64,000 bases of DNA from Chromatiales bacterium (GCA_020831895.1 JAFIFS010000070.1:1-64000); one strand, 5' to 3'; shown: positions 49,650 to 60,600, counted from the stretch's first letter. The notes: generated by a model not told the origin, from the sequence alone. Translations and numbers: made by a program.

Positions 49650-49723
49650 TGGAGGCTAGGAGCGGAATCGAACCGCTGTACGCGGCTTTGCAGGCCGCTG
49701 CATGACCACTCTGCCACCTAGCC
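49650..49723 (-). tRNA. tRNA-Cys (anticodon GCA)
   Basis: A 74-nt gene with acceptor GGCTAGG, D-arm TGGCAGAGTGGTCATGC, anticodon stem-loop GCGGCCTGCAAAGCCGC (anticodon GCA), T-loop GGTTCGATTCC and encoded CCA. It lies 24 nt from tRNA-Leu, the order found after pgsA in many gammaproteobacteria. Confidence 0.96.
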
Positions 49724-49773
49724 GTGGGTCAGGCTGTTCCGGACGGGGCGGAAATGTAACACAGCGAGCGCCT

Positions 49774-50520
49774 CTAGCGGTCCTCCAGCAGCTCGCGCAG
49801 ACGGCGGCCGGCCTCCCGGCCGTCCTCACGCAACTCCTCGCCCAGCACACGCCCGGCCTGGTCGACCAGGTCGCGCAAAACCGCTTCCGCGCCACGCGCG
49901 AGGCCCTGCTGGAAGATCTCGGTCAGAACCTGGGCGGCCACGTCGCTGGCCTGCCGGCTGCCGGAGTGCCCTCCGATACCCTGCAGCCTGACGGGTGGCA
50001 GCGCAATGCGTTGCGGCTGCTCCTGGTCGCCGCCGAGCCATGCCAGCACCTCGCCACCTTCGGCCAGCAGATCGTCGATCACCAGCTCGGGTGGCTCGCG
50101 GCCTGGTTCCCGGGACCCGCGGGCCGAGCGTATCCGCTCCAGCAGCTCCTGCAGGTTGGTGCGGGTTCCGTAGGGTTCGAAAGTGACAGTCATGCCGTCC
50201 AGAACAACGGAGCGGACCCGGATCAGTGCGGGCGACTGCGCGCCCGGGTCCAGCTGGACCTCGATGCGCTCGACCGCGAGCGCATCAGTCTCCCGGTAGC
50301 CATTCGGATTACCGATCCGCAGGCCAAGGACCATCACGCGACCCTCGCTGGGCAAAAGCCTGACTGCACGCACGGTCACCGGGGTGCCAGTCGTCTCGCT
50401 GATCGTGCTCTCGATCACCCGGCCGACCAGGCGTTCGACGTTGCCCGACAGCAGCCACATGGCGGCGAGCACCCCCAGCAAAGCAATCAGGAGGAAGCTC
50501 AACAGGAACCTGGGGCGCAT
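49774..50520 (-). CDS. AsmA-like membrane-anchored protein of unknown function
   Basis: A 248-residue protein with one N-terminal membrane helix (about 5-25; FLLSFLLIALLGVLAAMWLL) and a periplasmic part that starts like AsmA or DUF748 proteins: IESTISETTGTPVTVRAVRL, VMVLGLRIGNPNGYRE, then IEVQLDP and VVLDGMTVTFEPYGTRTNLQ. A charged helical C-terminus follows (GEELREDGREAGRRLREL). Possibly involved in envelope lipid transport, but this is inferred from the fold only. It sits between tRNA-Gly and tRNA-Cys on the same strand. Confidence 0.75.
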   Translation of the reverse strand: MRPRFLLSFLLIALLGVLAAMWLLSGNVERLVGRVIESTISETTGTPVTVRAVRLLPSEGRVMVLGLRIGNPNGYRETDALAVERIEVQLDPGAQSPALIRVRSVVLDGMTVTFEPYGTRTNLQELLERIRSARGSREPGREPPELVIDDLLAEGGEVLAWLGGDQEQPQRIALPPVRLQGIGGHSGSRQASDVAAQVLTEIFQQGLARGAEAVLRDLVDQAGRVLGEELREDGREAGRRLRELLEDR

Positions 50521-50582
50521 GGCTCACCTCGGCCTGGTGGGCGACGGGACCTGCCGAAGGCAGGCCCCGGCAGACCGGGGAA

Positions 50583-50658
50583 TGGAGCGGGCAACCGGAC
50601 TCGAACCGGCGACCTATACCTTGGCAAGGTATCGCTCTACCAACTGAGCTATGCCCGC
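50583..50658 (-). tRNA. tRNA-Gly (anticodon GCC)
   Basis: A 76-nt gene with acceptor GCGGGCA, D-arm TAGCTCAGTTGGTAGAGC, anticodon stem-loop ATACCTTGCCAAGGTAT (anticodon GCC), T-loop GGTTCGAGTCC and encoded CCA at 50585-50583. It is 45 nt downstream of pgsA and may be read through from that gene. Confidence 0.97.
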
Positions 50659-50703
50659 GCGAAGTGCGCATATGCTACAGACCCGCGATCGCCTGTCAAG
50701 GAA

Positions 50704-51270
50704 TCAGGCTGTTCCGGTAAGGCGGGGCCATGCGGCCTGCAGGTAGGCGGCCATCGACCAGAGCGTGAGGCCGGCGGCGACGATCAGCAGCACCATCCCG
50801 ATCTCGTAGACCGGGATACCCGCGACCGGACGCTCCCACAGCATCGCCCCTACCCCGATCATCTGCATGATCGTTTTCACCTTGCCGTAGGCAGAGACTG
50901 CCACCTGGCTCCGCGCCCCGAGCTCAGCCATCCACTCGCGCAGAGCCGATACGGCGATTTCACGGCCGATGATCACGATCGCCAGCAGCGCCGTAACGAT
51001 CCTCGGGTCAGACTGCACGATCAGGACCAGCGCCACGGCAATCATCAGCTTGTCGGCCACCGGGTCGAGAAAAGCCCCGAACGGCGAGTCCTGCCCGAAG
51101 CGCCGCGCAACGTAGCCATCGAGCCAGTCCGTCACCGCCGCCAGACCGAACATCAGCGTCGCCGCAGGGCGCGCCCACTCGTCGAGACCATAGAACAGCA
51201 GCACCAGCAGCGGAATGGCTGCGATGCGCATCCAGGTCAGTGAGATGGCGAGGTTCAGGGGCGCGTGCAT
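50704..51270 (-). CDS. pgsA: CDP-diacylglycerol-glycerol-3-phosphate transferase
   Basis: An inner-membrane enzyme of 188 residues making phosphatidylglycerophosphate, the precursor of phosphatidylglycerol. The CDP-alcohol phosphotransferase motif DGYVARRFGQDSPFGAFLDP with following VADK carries all the conserved Asp, Gly, Ala and Arg residues. Four hydrophobic helices are visible. It follows uvrC by 81 nt, the usual gammaproteobacterial order. Confidence 0.96.
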   Translation of the reverse strand: MHAPLNLAISLTWMRIAAIPLLVLLFYGLDEWARPAATLMFGLAAVTDWLDGYVARRFGQDSPFGAFLDPVADKLMIAVALVLIVQSDPRIVTALLAIVIIGREIAVSALREWMAELGARSQVAVSAYGKVKTIMQMIGVGAMLWERPVAGIPVYEIGMVLLIVAAGLTLWSMAAYLQAAWPRLTGTA

Positions 51271-51351
51271 GGCTGTCCCGCCGGGCAGGCCGCGGGTCCG
51301 GGGATTAAAGCGCGGATTGTAGCGCGCTGCAGGCCGGGGTGCAGACCACCC

Positions 51352-53178
51352 TCAATCCTCCCCGCCATGGAGGCTAGTGTGTATGCGCGCGGCAAGCGCG
51401 GCACTGATGCCCGGAACGCGGGCCAGCTCACCGACGCCGGCCTGGCGGATACCCTGCAAGCCGCCAAAATGGCGCAGCAGCGCCCTGCGCCTGGCAGGTC
51501 CAAGCCCGGGGATCTGCTCCAGGGTCGAGACAAGCCGCACCCTGCTGCGTCTCTGGCGGTGACCCGTGATCGCGAAGCGGTGGGCCTCGTCACGAACCTG
51601 CTGCAGCAGGTGCAGCGCCGGGGAGTTGCCCGCCAGCCTGCGGGGCTGGCTCTCCCCCCTTAACCAAAGCCGCTCCTCACCGGGGCGCCGGTCGCTGCCC
51701 TTGGCAATCCCGACCAGCGGGATATGCGAGAGTCCAAGCTCGTCCAGCACCTCGGACACCCGTCCCAGCTGGCCCCTGCCCCCATCAACCAGAATCAGCT
51801 CGGGCAGCAGGGCCTCCCCTTCCACCTGGCTCCGGTACCGCCGGCGCACGGTCTCAGCCAGGGCTGCATAGTCGTCTCCGGCTGCAGGCTCACGGAGTGC
51901 GAAGCGTCGGTAGTCCGATTTCAACGGCCCCCCGGGCCCGAACACCACGCAGGCCGCCATGGTCTCACTGCCACCGCTGTGGCTGACATCGAAACACTCG
52001 ATCCGTCGAGGAACGGCAGGCAGCCCCAGCTGCGCGACCAGATCATCGAACTGGGCGGCCAGACCCGCGCCGGCCACGCGCTGACGTGTTGCCGCCTGGC
52101 GCGCGTTTTCAGCCGCCATCTGGAGCCAGCGCCTGCGCAGTCCCCGGACGGCATGGCGGATGCTCACCGGATGGCCGGCTGCTGACCCGAGCGCGAGCTC
52201 CAGCAAGGTCCGTTCCTCCAGGGCATGCGTACAGAGAATTTCCCGGGGCGGGGGCTGCAGCGGGTAGTGCTGCGCAATGAATGCGCCCAGCAATTCCTCG
52301 GGCGCGGTATCGGGGCTGGCGCGCGGAAAATAGTCGCGCGTACCCAGCACGCGCCCTCCCCGCACGCTCAGCAGCGTGATGCACGACAGGCCTGCTTCAT
52401 TGTGGGCCGCCAGCACGTCGGTATCCGGCACAGGCCGGCCGGAGATGACCTGCTCAGCCTGGATGCGCTTGATCGCCTGCACCTGATCCCGGTAGGTGGC
52501 TGCACGCTCGAAATCCAGCCGCTCTGCCGCAAGCTCCATCCGGCCCAGCAGGCTGGCCAGCACGGCGTCGTTACGTCCCTCGAGAAACAGCAGCGCATCC
52601 TCGACGTCGCGACGGTAGTCATCGCAAGTGATCCGGTCCACGCAGGGCGCCGAGCACCGGCCGATCTGATGCTGCAGGCAGGGTCGCGTGCGGTTGGCGA
52701 AGAATGCATCGCTGCACTGGCGGACCTGGAACAGCTTGTGCACCTGCACCAGGGTCTCGCGCACCGAGGCCGCGCTCGGGAAGGGACCAAGAAAGCGGCC
52801 AGCCCCTCGGCGCCGGCCGCGGCGGAACTCGAACCGGGGGAACGCCTGCTGGGTTGACACGTAAATGAAGGGATAACTCTTGTCGTCCCGGAGAAGCACG
52901 TTGTAGCGCGGCTGGTGCGCCTTGATCAGGTTGTATTCCAGCAGCAGCGCTTCCTGCTCAGTCGCCGTGACAGTGACCTCCACGCACGCCACCTCGCGCA
53001 TCAGCGCCTGTGTCTTGGGGTGAATCTGCTGGCTACCGAAGTAGCTGGCAACCCGACGCTTGAGGTCCCGCGCCTTGCCGACGTAGAGGATACTTCCATC
53101 CGGGCCAAGCATCCGGTAGACGCCTGGCCGCCGGGTCAGCGCGGCGACAAAGGTCGCCGGGTCGAAGCCTGTGGTCAT
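51352..53178 (-). CDS. uvrC: Excinuclease ABC subunit C
   Basis: The dual-incision nuclease of nucleotide excision repair, 608 residues. The GIY-YIG domain is at the N-terminus (GVYRMLGPDGSILYVGKARD); it is followed by a Cys-rich region (CLQHQIGRCSAPCVDRITC), a UVR motif near 205, an RNase H-like endonuclease domain (RIECFDVSHSGGSETMAACV, LILVDGGRGQLGRV) and a C-terminal HhH pair (IPGLGPARRRALLRHFGGL). The start overlaps the DAHP synthase stop by 4 nt (ATGA). Confidence 0.97.
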   Translation of the reverse strand: MTTGFDPATFVAALTRRPGVYRMLGPDGSILYVGKARDLKRRVASYFGSQQIHPKTQALMREVACVEVTVTATEQEALLLEYNLIKAHQPRYNVLLRDDKSYPFIYVSTQQAFPRFEFRRGRRRGAGRFLGPFPSAASVRETLVQVHKLFQVRQCSDAFFANRTRPCLQHQIGRCSAPCVDRITCDDYRRDVEDALLFLEGRNDAVLASLLGRMELAAERLDFERAATYRDQVQAIKRIQAEQVISGRPVPDTDVLAAHNEAGLSCITLLSVRGGRVLGTRDYFPRASPDTAPEELLGAFIAQHYPLQPPPREILCTHALEERTLLELALGSAAGHPVSIRHAVRGLRRRWLQMAAENARQAATRQRVAGAGLAAQFDDLVAQLGLPAVPRRIECFDVSHSGGSETMAACVVFGPGGPLKSDYRRFALREPAAGDDYAALAETVRRRYRSQVEGEALLPELILVDGGRGQLGRVSEVLDELGLSHIPLVGIAKGSDRRPGEERLWLRGESQPRRLAGNSPALHLLQQVRDEAHRFAITGHRQRRSRVRLVSTLEQIPGLGPARRRALLRHFGGLQGIRQAGVGELARVPGISAALAARIHTSLHGGED

Positions 53179-54542
53179 CCGTTGCGATGCTGCCCGAAGC
53201 CGGCGATACGCATCGCGACCTCCATCGCCTGCTCGTAGTTCAGTCGCGGATCGACCTGGCTGCGGTAGTCACGTCCAAGGTCAGCGTCGGTGAGACCCCG
53301 TGCGCCCCCTGTGCATTCCGTGACGTGCTCTCCGGTGAGCTCCAGGTGCACGCCTCCGAGCAGGCTGCCGAGATTGCCGTGGACACGAAAAGCAGCATCC
53401 AGCTCAGCCAGTATCTGGTCGAAGCGGCGGGTCTTGCGCCCGTCGCTGGTGGTCTCCGTGTTTCCATGCATCGGATCGCACATCCACAGGACAACAGCGC
53501 CCGCAGCCTGCAGGGATTCGACCAGGGGCGGCAGCTCGTCGGCAATGCGGCCGGCGCCAAAACGATGAATCAGCGTCAGGCGCCCGGGTGCGTTGCCCGG
53601 GTTCAGGCGCGAGACCAGGTCCAGCAGCCTCTCTGGCGTAACCCCTGGTCCGACCTTGACCGCCACAGGGTTTGCGATGCCGCGAAAATACTCAAGGTGG
53701 CCGCTGCCGGGGGAGGCCGTCCGCATGCCGACCCAGGGAAAGTGGGTCGTCAGGTTGTACCAGCACTGTCGATGCGGCAGGAACCGCGTCTGCGCCTGCT
53801 CGTAATACAGATGAAGCCCTTCGTGCGACGTGTAGAACTCCACGCGCCGTGCCGTACCCAGCGTTTCACCCGTGATGTTCTCAAAGAAATCCAGGCCATC
53901 GGCAACACGCTGCACGATACGATGGTATTCGTCTGCCTGGGGCGAGTGGCTCACCCAGGCCAGGTCCCAGTTCTCCGGGTGGTGCAGGTCCGCGAAGCCC
54001 CCATCGAGCAACGCGCGGACAAAGTTGAGCGTCAGCGCCGAGCGCTCATAGCCGCGCAACATGAGCTCCGGGTCGGCCACCCGGTCAGCCGGGCTGAACA
54101 CGTTACGGTTGACGATGTCACCGCGGTAGCTGGGCAGCGTCACCTTCTCCCGGGTTTCGCTGTCGGCAGAACGAGGCTTTGCATATTGTCCCGCCATGCG
54201 CCCGATCCGCACGACGGGCCTCTTCAGGCCTGCGATCAGCACCACGCTCATCTGGAGCAGGATCTTCAGCTTGCTGACGATGCTTTCGGAGGTGCAGTCG
54301 GCGAAGCTCTCGGCGCAGTCACCGCCCTGCAGAATGAAACACTCACCGCGCTGGGCTGCCGCGATACGGGCCCTGAGCGCCTCGACTTCCCAACTCGTGA
54401 CCAAGGGCGGCAGCCGCCCGAGTTCCTCGAGCACGGCATCGAGTTGCGCCTGGTTCTCGTAAACCGGCAGCTGGCTGACCGCCTGGCGCTGCCAGCTGTC
54501 AGGCTCCCAGCCTTCCGGCGTACGCATGTCTTCCAGACTCAT
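53175..54542 (-). CDS. Class II DAHP synthase
   Basis: A 455-residue 3-deoxy-7-phosphoheptulonate synthase of the plant/Mycobacterium/Pseudomonas type, the first step of the shikimate pathway. Typical blocks are CFILQGGDCAESFADC, KRPVVRIGRMAGQYAKPRS, FYTSHEGLHLYYEQAQTR, GIANPVAVKVGPG, MCDPMHGNTE, GGVHLELTGEHVTEC and the C-terminal DPRLNYEQAMEVAM. It is unrelated in sequence to E. coli AroF/G/H. It is tightly coupled to uvrC. Confidence 0.95.
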   Translation of the reverse strand: MSLEDMRTPEGWEPDSWQRQAVSQLPVYENQAQLDAVLEELGRLPPLVTSWEVEALRARIAAAQRGECFILQGGDCAESFADCTSESIVSKLKILLQMSVVLIAGLKRPVVRIGRMAGQYAKPRSADSETREKVTLPSYRGDIVNRNVFSPADRVADPELMLRGYERSALTLNFVRALLDGGFADLHHPENWDLAWVSHSPQADEYHRIVQRVADGLDFFENITGETLGTARRVEFYTSHEGLHLYYEQAQTRFLPHRQCWYNLTTHFPWVGMRTASPGSGHLEYFRGIANPVAVKVGPGVTPERLLDLVSRLNPGNAPGRLTLIHRFGAGRIADELPPLVESLQAAGAVVLWMCDPMHGNTETTSDGRKTRRFDQILAELDAAFRVHGNLGSLLGGVHLELTGEHVTECTGGARGLTDADLGRDYRSQVDPRLNYEQAMEVAMRIAGFGQHRNG

Positions 54543-54821
54543 GATGATCCCTCAACGGGCGGGCCCGATCCGGTTCACTGCCGTGTCAGCTGAATCCGAG
54601 CCAGTGCCCGCCGGCGAAAACCCTAAGGTATCTGAACCGCCCGGAATCTGCAGCGATCCGGTCCACCTGGGCCGGAATTGACCAACTCCAGTCAGGCCTG
54701 CCTGGGTGCAAGGGCGGCCTCTTCGTCGGCATGGTAATGCGTGACCGGTCTGCTGGAAACCGCCGGCGCCTCCCGCCTGTTATTATCGAGCTGACTGACT
54801 GTGTCCAGAGAAGGATCTTCG

Positions 54822-56267
54822 ATGAGGCGACTGAACCGCAGCCGGGTCCTGTTCCTGCCGCTACTGCTTCTGGGGCTTGCTGCAGTGCTGCTTTCACCTC
54901 CGGGTGCAAGCGGGCAGGACGGCGAGCGCCTCGCGATCCTCCTACAGGTCAGCGATGCCATAGGCCCGGCGACGCGAGAATACATAGGCAAGGGCATTGC
55001 CGAGGCGGAGGCCCGAAATGCCGGGCTGCTGATCATCCAGCTGGATACGCCCGGCGGTCTGGATGCGGCGATGCGCGACATCATCAAGGACATCCTCAGC
55101 TCGCGGGTCCCTGTGGCGACCTTCGTCTACCCGAGCGGCTCGCGTGCCGCCAGCGCGGGAACCTACATGCTGTATGCGAGCCACATTGCCGCGATGGCGC
55201 CCGCCACGAACCTAGGTGCGGCAACGCCGGTCCAGATCGGCGGCGGGGGCGTCCCGGGCGCGCCACCCCAGGAGGAGCCCGAGCCCGAGCCCGAGCCCGG
55301 GGACGATGCAGCCACCGGCGACAAGGCCCGGGATGACGAGGCGAGGCCAGCCCCCCGTCCTTCCGGAGCCACAGGCGGCACCGCAGCCGAACGCAAGGCG
55401 ATCAACGACGCCGTCGCCTACATTCGTGGTCTGGCCGAGTTGAGAGGACGCAATGCCGACTGGGCTGAACTGGCCGTCAGGGAAGCCGTGAGTCTGACCG
55501 CAGAGGAAGCCGCCGCCCAGAACGTCATCGACCTGGTTGCCGCCAGCATTCCCCAGCTGCTCGAACTGATCGATGGTCGCGTGGTCAAGCTGGAGTCCGG
55601 AGAAGTGACGCTTGAAACCGCGGGCATGCGGGTCGAGCTTCTCGAGCCCGACTGGCGCATCAGGCTGCTGGCGACCATCACCAACCCCAACATCGCATAC
55701 CTGCTGCTGCTGATCGGCATCTATGGCCTCATCTTCGAGGGTTACAATCCTGGCGCCATCGTCCCCGGCGTCGTCGGTGCAATCTGTCTGGTCCTGGCAT
55801 TGTTCTCGTTCCAGATCCTGCCGGTCAACTACGCAGGGCTGGGCCTTATGCTGCTGGGAGTCATACTGATAGTTGCTGAGGCGTTCGTGCCAAGCTTCGG
55901 GGCGCTGGGCCTCGGCGGCATCGCGGCGTTCGTCTTCGGCTCGATCATTCTGTTCGATACGGACGTGCCGGGCATGCAGATTTCCCGGGGGCTCATCGTA
56001 TCCGTAGCGCTGGTCGCAAGCGCTTCGCTGCTGCTGCTCGTTACGATGCTGATGAAGATCCGGCGCAGGCAGGTCCACAGTGGCGCGGAAGAAATGGTCG
56101 GTGTCACCGGCGAAGCCTTGCATGATTTCTCGGACCAGGGTTCCGGCACCGTATTCGTGCACGGGGAGCGCTGGTCAGCGCAAAGCAGCCATCCGCTGAG
56201 ACGCGGCGACAAGATCAGGGTCACCCGGATCAAGGGGCTCACCCTGGACGTCGAGCCTGAAAAATGA
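54822..56267 (+). CDS. nfeD: NfeD-family membrane serine protease
   Basis: A 481-residue membrane protease of the ClpP/crotonase superfamily, usually paired with a slipin. A signal helix is followed by the protease domain (about 35-235) with Ser111 in [10 protein letters not shown] and Lys192 in [12 protein letters not shown]. Between them is a disordered insert with PEPEPEPEP and many Ala, Gly and Asp (about 146-188). Four membrane helices follow, then an NfeD OB-fold domain ([20 protein letters not shown]). ATG 54822 has AGAAGGA upstream; GTG 54801 does not. Confidence 0.92.
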   Translation: MRRLNRSRVLFLPLLLLGLAAVLLSPPGASGQDGERLAILLQVSDAIGPATREYIGKGIAEAEARNAGLLIIQLDTPGGLDAAMRDIIKDILSSRVPVATFVYPSGSRAASAGTYMLYASHIAAMAPATNLGAATPVQIGGGGVPGAPPQEEPEPEPEPGDDAATGDKARDDEARPAPRPSGATGGTAAERKAINDAVAYIRGLAELRGRNADWAELAVREAVSLTAEEAAAQNVIDLVAASIPQLLELIDGRVVKLESGEVTLETAGMRVELLEPDWRIRLLATITNPNIAYLLLLIGIYGLIFEGYNPGAIVPGVVGAICLVLALFSFQILPVNYAGLGLMLLGVILIVAEAFVPSFGALGLGGIAAFVFGSIILFDTDVPGMQISRGLIVSVALVASASLLLLVTMLMKIRRRQVHSGAEEMVGVTGEALHDFSDQGSGTVFVHGERWSAQSSHPLRRGDKIRVTRIKGLTLDVEPEK

Positions 56268-56301
56268 AACCCATGTGGACTTGGTTCCCGAAGGAGGAAT
56301 G

Positions 56302-57096
56302 ATGGAAATAGCAACTACCACACTGTTCATCGTCGTACTGGTGCTGATTATTCTTGCCAGCGCCATCAAGGTGCTCGATGAATACGAGCGCGGCGTGATC
56401 TTTTTCCTTGGCCGCTTCCAGGCTGTGAAGGGGCCTGGCCTGATCATCGTGATCCCGATCATCCAGCGCATGGTGAAGGTAGACCTGCGGCTGATCGTGA
56501 TAGATGTTCCTGGTCAGGATGTGATTTCCCGCGACAACGTCTCGGTCAAGGTCAATGCGGTCGTCTACTGCCGGATCATCGACCCGGAGCGTGCCGTGAT
56601 CCAGGTCGCAAACGTATTCGAGGCCACCAGCCAGCTGGCCCAGACCACGCTGCGCTCGGTACTCGGCCGTCATGAACTCGACGAGATGCTGGCCGAGCGG
56701 GACAAGCTGAACGATGACATCCAGGCGATACTCGACAAGCAAACCGATGCCTGGGGCATCAAGGTGACCAATGTCGAGCTCAAGCATGTGGACCTCGACG
56801 AGCGGATGATCCGTTCGATCGCCGCGCAGGCGGAAGCAGAGCGCTCGCGGCGCGCCAAGGTGATTCATGCCGAAGGTGAACGCCAGGCTTCCTCGGTGCT
56901 GGCTGAGGCAGCAGGCATTCTCGCTTCGGAGAAATCTGCACTGCAGCTTCGTTACCTGCAGACGCTGACAGAGATCGCCAAGGACCGCACCAACACCATC
57001 GTATTCCCGGTGCCGCTCGACCTGATAGACGAACTGCTCAAGGGCCGTGTCGGGGCGCCGGCACTGACCGCCTCACGGGATACTGGACAGCCCTGA
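56302..57096 (+). CDS. Slipin (SPFH/band 7 protein)
   Basis: A 264-residue stomatin-like protein with an N-terminal membrane helix (about 5-22) and SPFH domain: [56 protein letters not shown] and a coiled coil ([20 protein letters not shown]). It forms membrane oligomers, and in archaea its C-terminus is cut by the NfeD protease. It lies 34 nt after nfeD, the conserved pair. The second of two adjacent ATGs was chosen for its spacing from GGAGG. Confidence 0.92.
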   Translation: MEIATTTLFIVVLVLIILASAIKVLDEYERGVIFFLGRFQAVKGPGLIIVIPIIQRMVKVDLRLIVIDVPGQDVISRDNVSVKVNAVVYCRIIDPERAVIQVANVFEATSQLAQTTLRSVLGRHELDEMLAERDKLNDDIQAILDKQTDAWGIKVTNVELKHVDLDERMIRSIAAQAEAERSRRAKVIHAEGERQASSVLAEAAGILASEKSALQLRYLQTLTEIAKDRTNTIVFPVPLDLIDELLKGRVGAPALTASRDTGQP

Positions 57097-57118
57097 CCGG
57101 ACCGTAAAGCTCACGGTC

Positions 57119-57145
57119 GACCCCGGGGGCATCAGCCCCGGGGTC
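57119..57145. terminator. Stem-loop between convergent genes
   Basis: A perfect 10-bp stem, GACCCCGGGG (57119-57128) with CCCCGGGGTC (57136-57145), closes a 7-nt loop in the convergent gap between the slipin and glycine-zipper genes. It is symmetric, so it could act for both, but no U tract follows on either side. Confidence 0.45.
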
Positions 57146-57161
57146 GCACCGGAATGGCTGA

Positions 57162-57734
57162 CTAAAGCGCCGGCTGCACCGATACGTGGACCGGCATGAG
57201 CTCGCCGGGATGTTCGCGGGTCACCGTGGTATAGCGCCGACCGTGGAACTCGTAGGTCACGCTGTAGCCGTCGAAACGCTCCTCCGTGCGGCTCACCTGG
57301 CGCGTCGTGCACTGGGTTACAGGGGCCCCCTGCTCCCAGTAGACTGGCTGGGCAGCCTGGCGCTGGCGGGCGAGGTCGTTACCCACTGCGGCGCCCACCA
57401 GGGTACCGAACAGGCGCATCGCGTCGTTGCCGCTGCCACCCCCGAAGTTGTTCCCGACAAGCCCGCCGATGACGCCACCGGCCACCGTGGCCCCGACGGT
57501 GCCCTGCTGCGCTGACTGTACCGGGCGTATCTGGCCGGGTACCTCCACGCATTCACGAACAGGAACCTGAACCATCACGCTGCGCACCATGGGCTGTACA
57601 TCCAGCACACGGGCAAATTCGATGTTCCCAGCCACGTTGGCGGCCGTGGCCAGTGGCGCGGCGGCGAGTAGCGCGAGCCCTGCCGGCAGGCGCCGGTAGC
57701 TGGCCACGGTCAGGAAATGCTTGAGCCTCTTCAT
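57162..57734 (-). CDS. Glycine-zipper 2TM outer-membrane-type protein
   Basis: A 190-residue envelope protein. A signal peptide (ending near PLATAANVAG) precedes a domain with a glycine-zipper hairpin: VGATVAGGVIGGLVGNNFGG and LFGTLVGAAVGNDLARQ. Two cysteines (RECVEVPG, VTQCTTRQ) flank it. The C-terminal YSVTYEFHGRRYTTVTREHP is common in this Rickettsia 17-kDa/SlyB-like group. The ATG at 57734 has AAAGGAGG upstream. Likely stabilises the envelope; precise role unknown. Confidence 0.88.
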   Translation of the reverse strand: MKRLKHFLTVASYRRLPAGLALLAAAPLATAANVAGNIEFARVLDVQPMVRSVMVQVPVRECVEVPGQIRPVQSAQQGTVGATVAGGVIGGLVGNNFGGGSGNDAMRLFGTLVGAAVGNDLARQRQAAQPVYWEQGAPVTQCTTRQVSRTEERFDGYSVTYEFHGRRYTTVTREHPGELMPVHVSVQPAL

Positions 57735-57808
57735 GTGCGTGCCTCCTTTGCTGAGCATGACTGAAGGCTACGCGGGCCTGATGAACGGCGGCTGAACGGC
57801 TCGGGAAC

Positions 57809-58609
57809 TCAGCCGCGCTCATCCTTCTTGGCCAGTACCCAGAGCGCTTCCAGGCTGGCCAGGTCATGGCCATCCCAGCCTTTTCCAGACTCCGACACCC
57901 GGGACTCCACCTGCCGGAAGCGACGCTCGAACTTCCGGTTGGCCTGGCGCAGTGCTTCCTCGGGATCGGCATCCAGGTGACGTGCCAGGTTGGCCACGGC
58001 AAACAGGAGGTCTCCCAGCTCCTCGCGCACGCCTGCCGGATCCCCGGCCATCCGCGCCGCATCAAGCTCGGCCAGCTCCTCGTTGACCTTGTCCAGCACG
58101 CTGCCGGAATCAGGCCAGTCGAACCCGACCGTCGAAGCTCTCCGACCGAGCTTGCGCGCCCGCGTCAATGCCGGCACCGCCTGCTCCACGCCGGCCAGCA
58201 CCGAGAGATCAGGGCGCACCCCGATTGCCGCCCGCTCGGCCGACTTGTGACGCTCCCATTCGGATCGCTGCGCCTTTGCCGATGCGATCCGGGTCTCACC
58301 GAAAACGTGGGGATGCCGCCGCTCCATCTTGGCCGAGATCGAATGCACGACGTCGTTGAAGTCGAAGTAGCCAGCTTCCTCGGCCATGCGCGCGTGAAAG
58401 ACGACCTGCAGAAGCAGGTCTCCGAGCTCGTCGCGCAACTCGTCCCAGGCCTGCCGGTCGACCGCATCAGCGACCTCGTAGGCCTCCTCTATGGTGTAGG
58501 GCACGATAGAGGCGAAATCCTGCTCAAGGTCCCACGGACACCCGCTCACGGGGTCGCGAAGACGCGCCATGATCGCCAGCAGGCGCATGATCCCGCTGTG
58601 CTCAGTCAT
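57809..58609 (-). CDS. mazG: Nucleoside triphosphate pyrophosphohydrolase MazG
   Basis: A 266-residue hydrolase of all NTPs, linked to removal of abnormal nucleotides and to (p)ppGpp control. It has two MazG domains: the first with CPWDLEQDFASIVPYTIEEA and DELRDELGDLLLQVVFHARM (metal-binding EExxE and ExxD), the second with KVNEELAELDAA and REELGDLLFAVANLARHL. Length matches E. coli MazG. The ATG at 58609 overlaps the nudL end by 8 nt. Confidence 0.95.
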   Translation of the reverse strand: MTEHSGIMRLLAIMARLRDPVSGCPWDLEQDFASIVPYTIEEAYEVADAVDRQAWDELRDELGDLLLQVVFHARMAEEAGYFDFNDVVHSISAKMERRHPHVFGETRIASAKAQRSEWERHKSAERAAIGVRPDLSVLAGVEQAVPALTRARKLGRRASTVGFDWPDSGSVLDKVNEELAELDAARMAGDPAGVREELGDLLFAVANLARHLDADPEEALRQANRKFERRFRQVESRVSESGKGWDGHDLASLEALWVLAKKDERG

Positions 58610-59207
58610 CGAGCAGCCGGCACAGGTCCAGCAGTATATTGGCCGTGGCGCCCCATATGCGGTGCTCCTCCCATGTGAACTCGTGCAGCGGAAGTTCAAA
58701 CCCACGAAACTGGCGCACGCTCCTCTTCAGATTCAGCGGGTTACGCAGCCAACCCAATGGCACCGTAAAGACTGCGGTGACCTCGCGTGGATCCGGGCGC
58801 AGCAGGTAACCGGGACGCAGGAAGCCCACCACGGGGCTTACAGCGAAACCTGTGATCACCGTATTCGCCGGCAGGTATCCGGCGAGTTCGACGAACTCCG
58901 AGCCGATACCAGTCTCCTCCTCCAGCTCACGCAGGGCCGTACGGGCAGGATCGTCCTCTCCCCGCTCCATCCGACCGCCCGGGAAACTGATCTGGCCCGG
59001 ATGGTCCCGCAGCCCTGCACTCCGCACAGTCAGCATCACTTCGAGCCCGCCGCCCTGCTCTACCAGCGGGACGAGCACCGCCGCTGATACCAGGGGATCC
59101 GGATACAGCTGACGCGCCCGCTCCGGGCCCAGGGAAGCCAGTGCGCTGCTGGCCAGGTCCGACGGGGCCGTGGTCCCGGCCAGGGATGCCAGCACCCGGG
59201 CCTTCAT
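58602..59207 (-). CDS. nudL: CoA pyrophosphatase (NudL-like Nudix)
   Basis: A 201-residue Nudix hydrolase of the NudL/YeaB type, likely splitting CoA derivatives to 4'-phosphopantetheine and 3',5'-ADP. The Nudix box is GGRMERGEDDPARTALRELE with the following EETG, preceded by LTVRSAGLRDHPGQISFPGG, the extra motif of the CoA-pyrophosphatase family. The ATG at 59207 is 4 nt after the fumC stop; the upstream open frame is fumC antiphase. Confidence 0.92.
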   Translation of the reverse strand: MKARVLASLAGTTAPSDLASSALASLGPERARQLYPDPLVSAAVLVPLVEQGGGLEVMLTVRSAGLRDHPGQISFPGGRMERGEDDPARTALRELEEETGIGSEFVELAGYLPANTVITGFAVSPVVGFLRPGYLLRPDPREVTAVFTVPLGWLRNPLNLKRSVRQFRGFELPLHEFTWEEHRIWGATANILLDLCRLLDD

Positions 59208-59211
59208 GGGC

Positions 59212-60600
<1,389 letters not shown>

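Noticed and set aside
49539-50658. Genomic island inserted at the tRNA genes
   Set aside because: No integrase, direct repeats of the tRNA 3' ends or shift in base use were seen; only one ordinary-looking gene separates the tRNAs.
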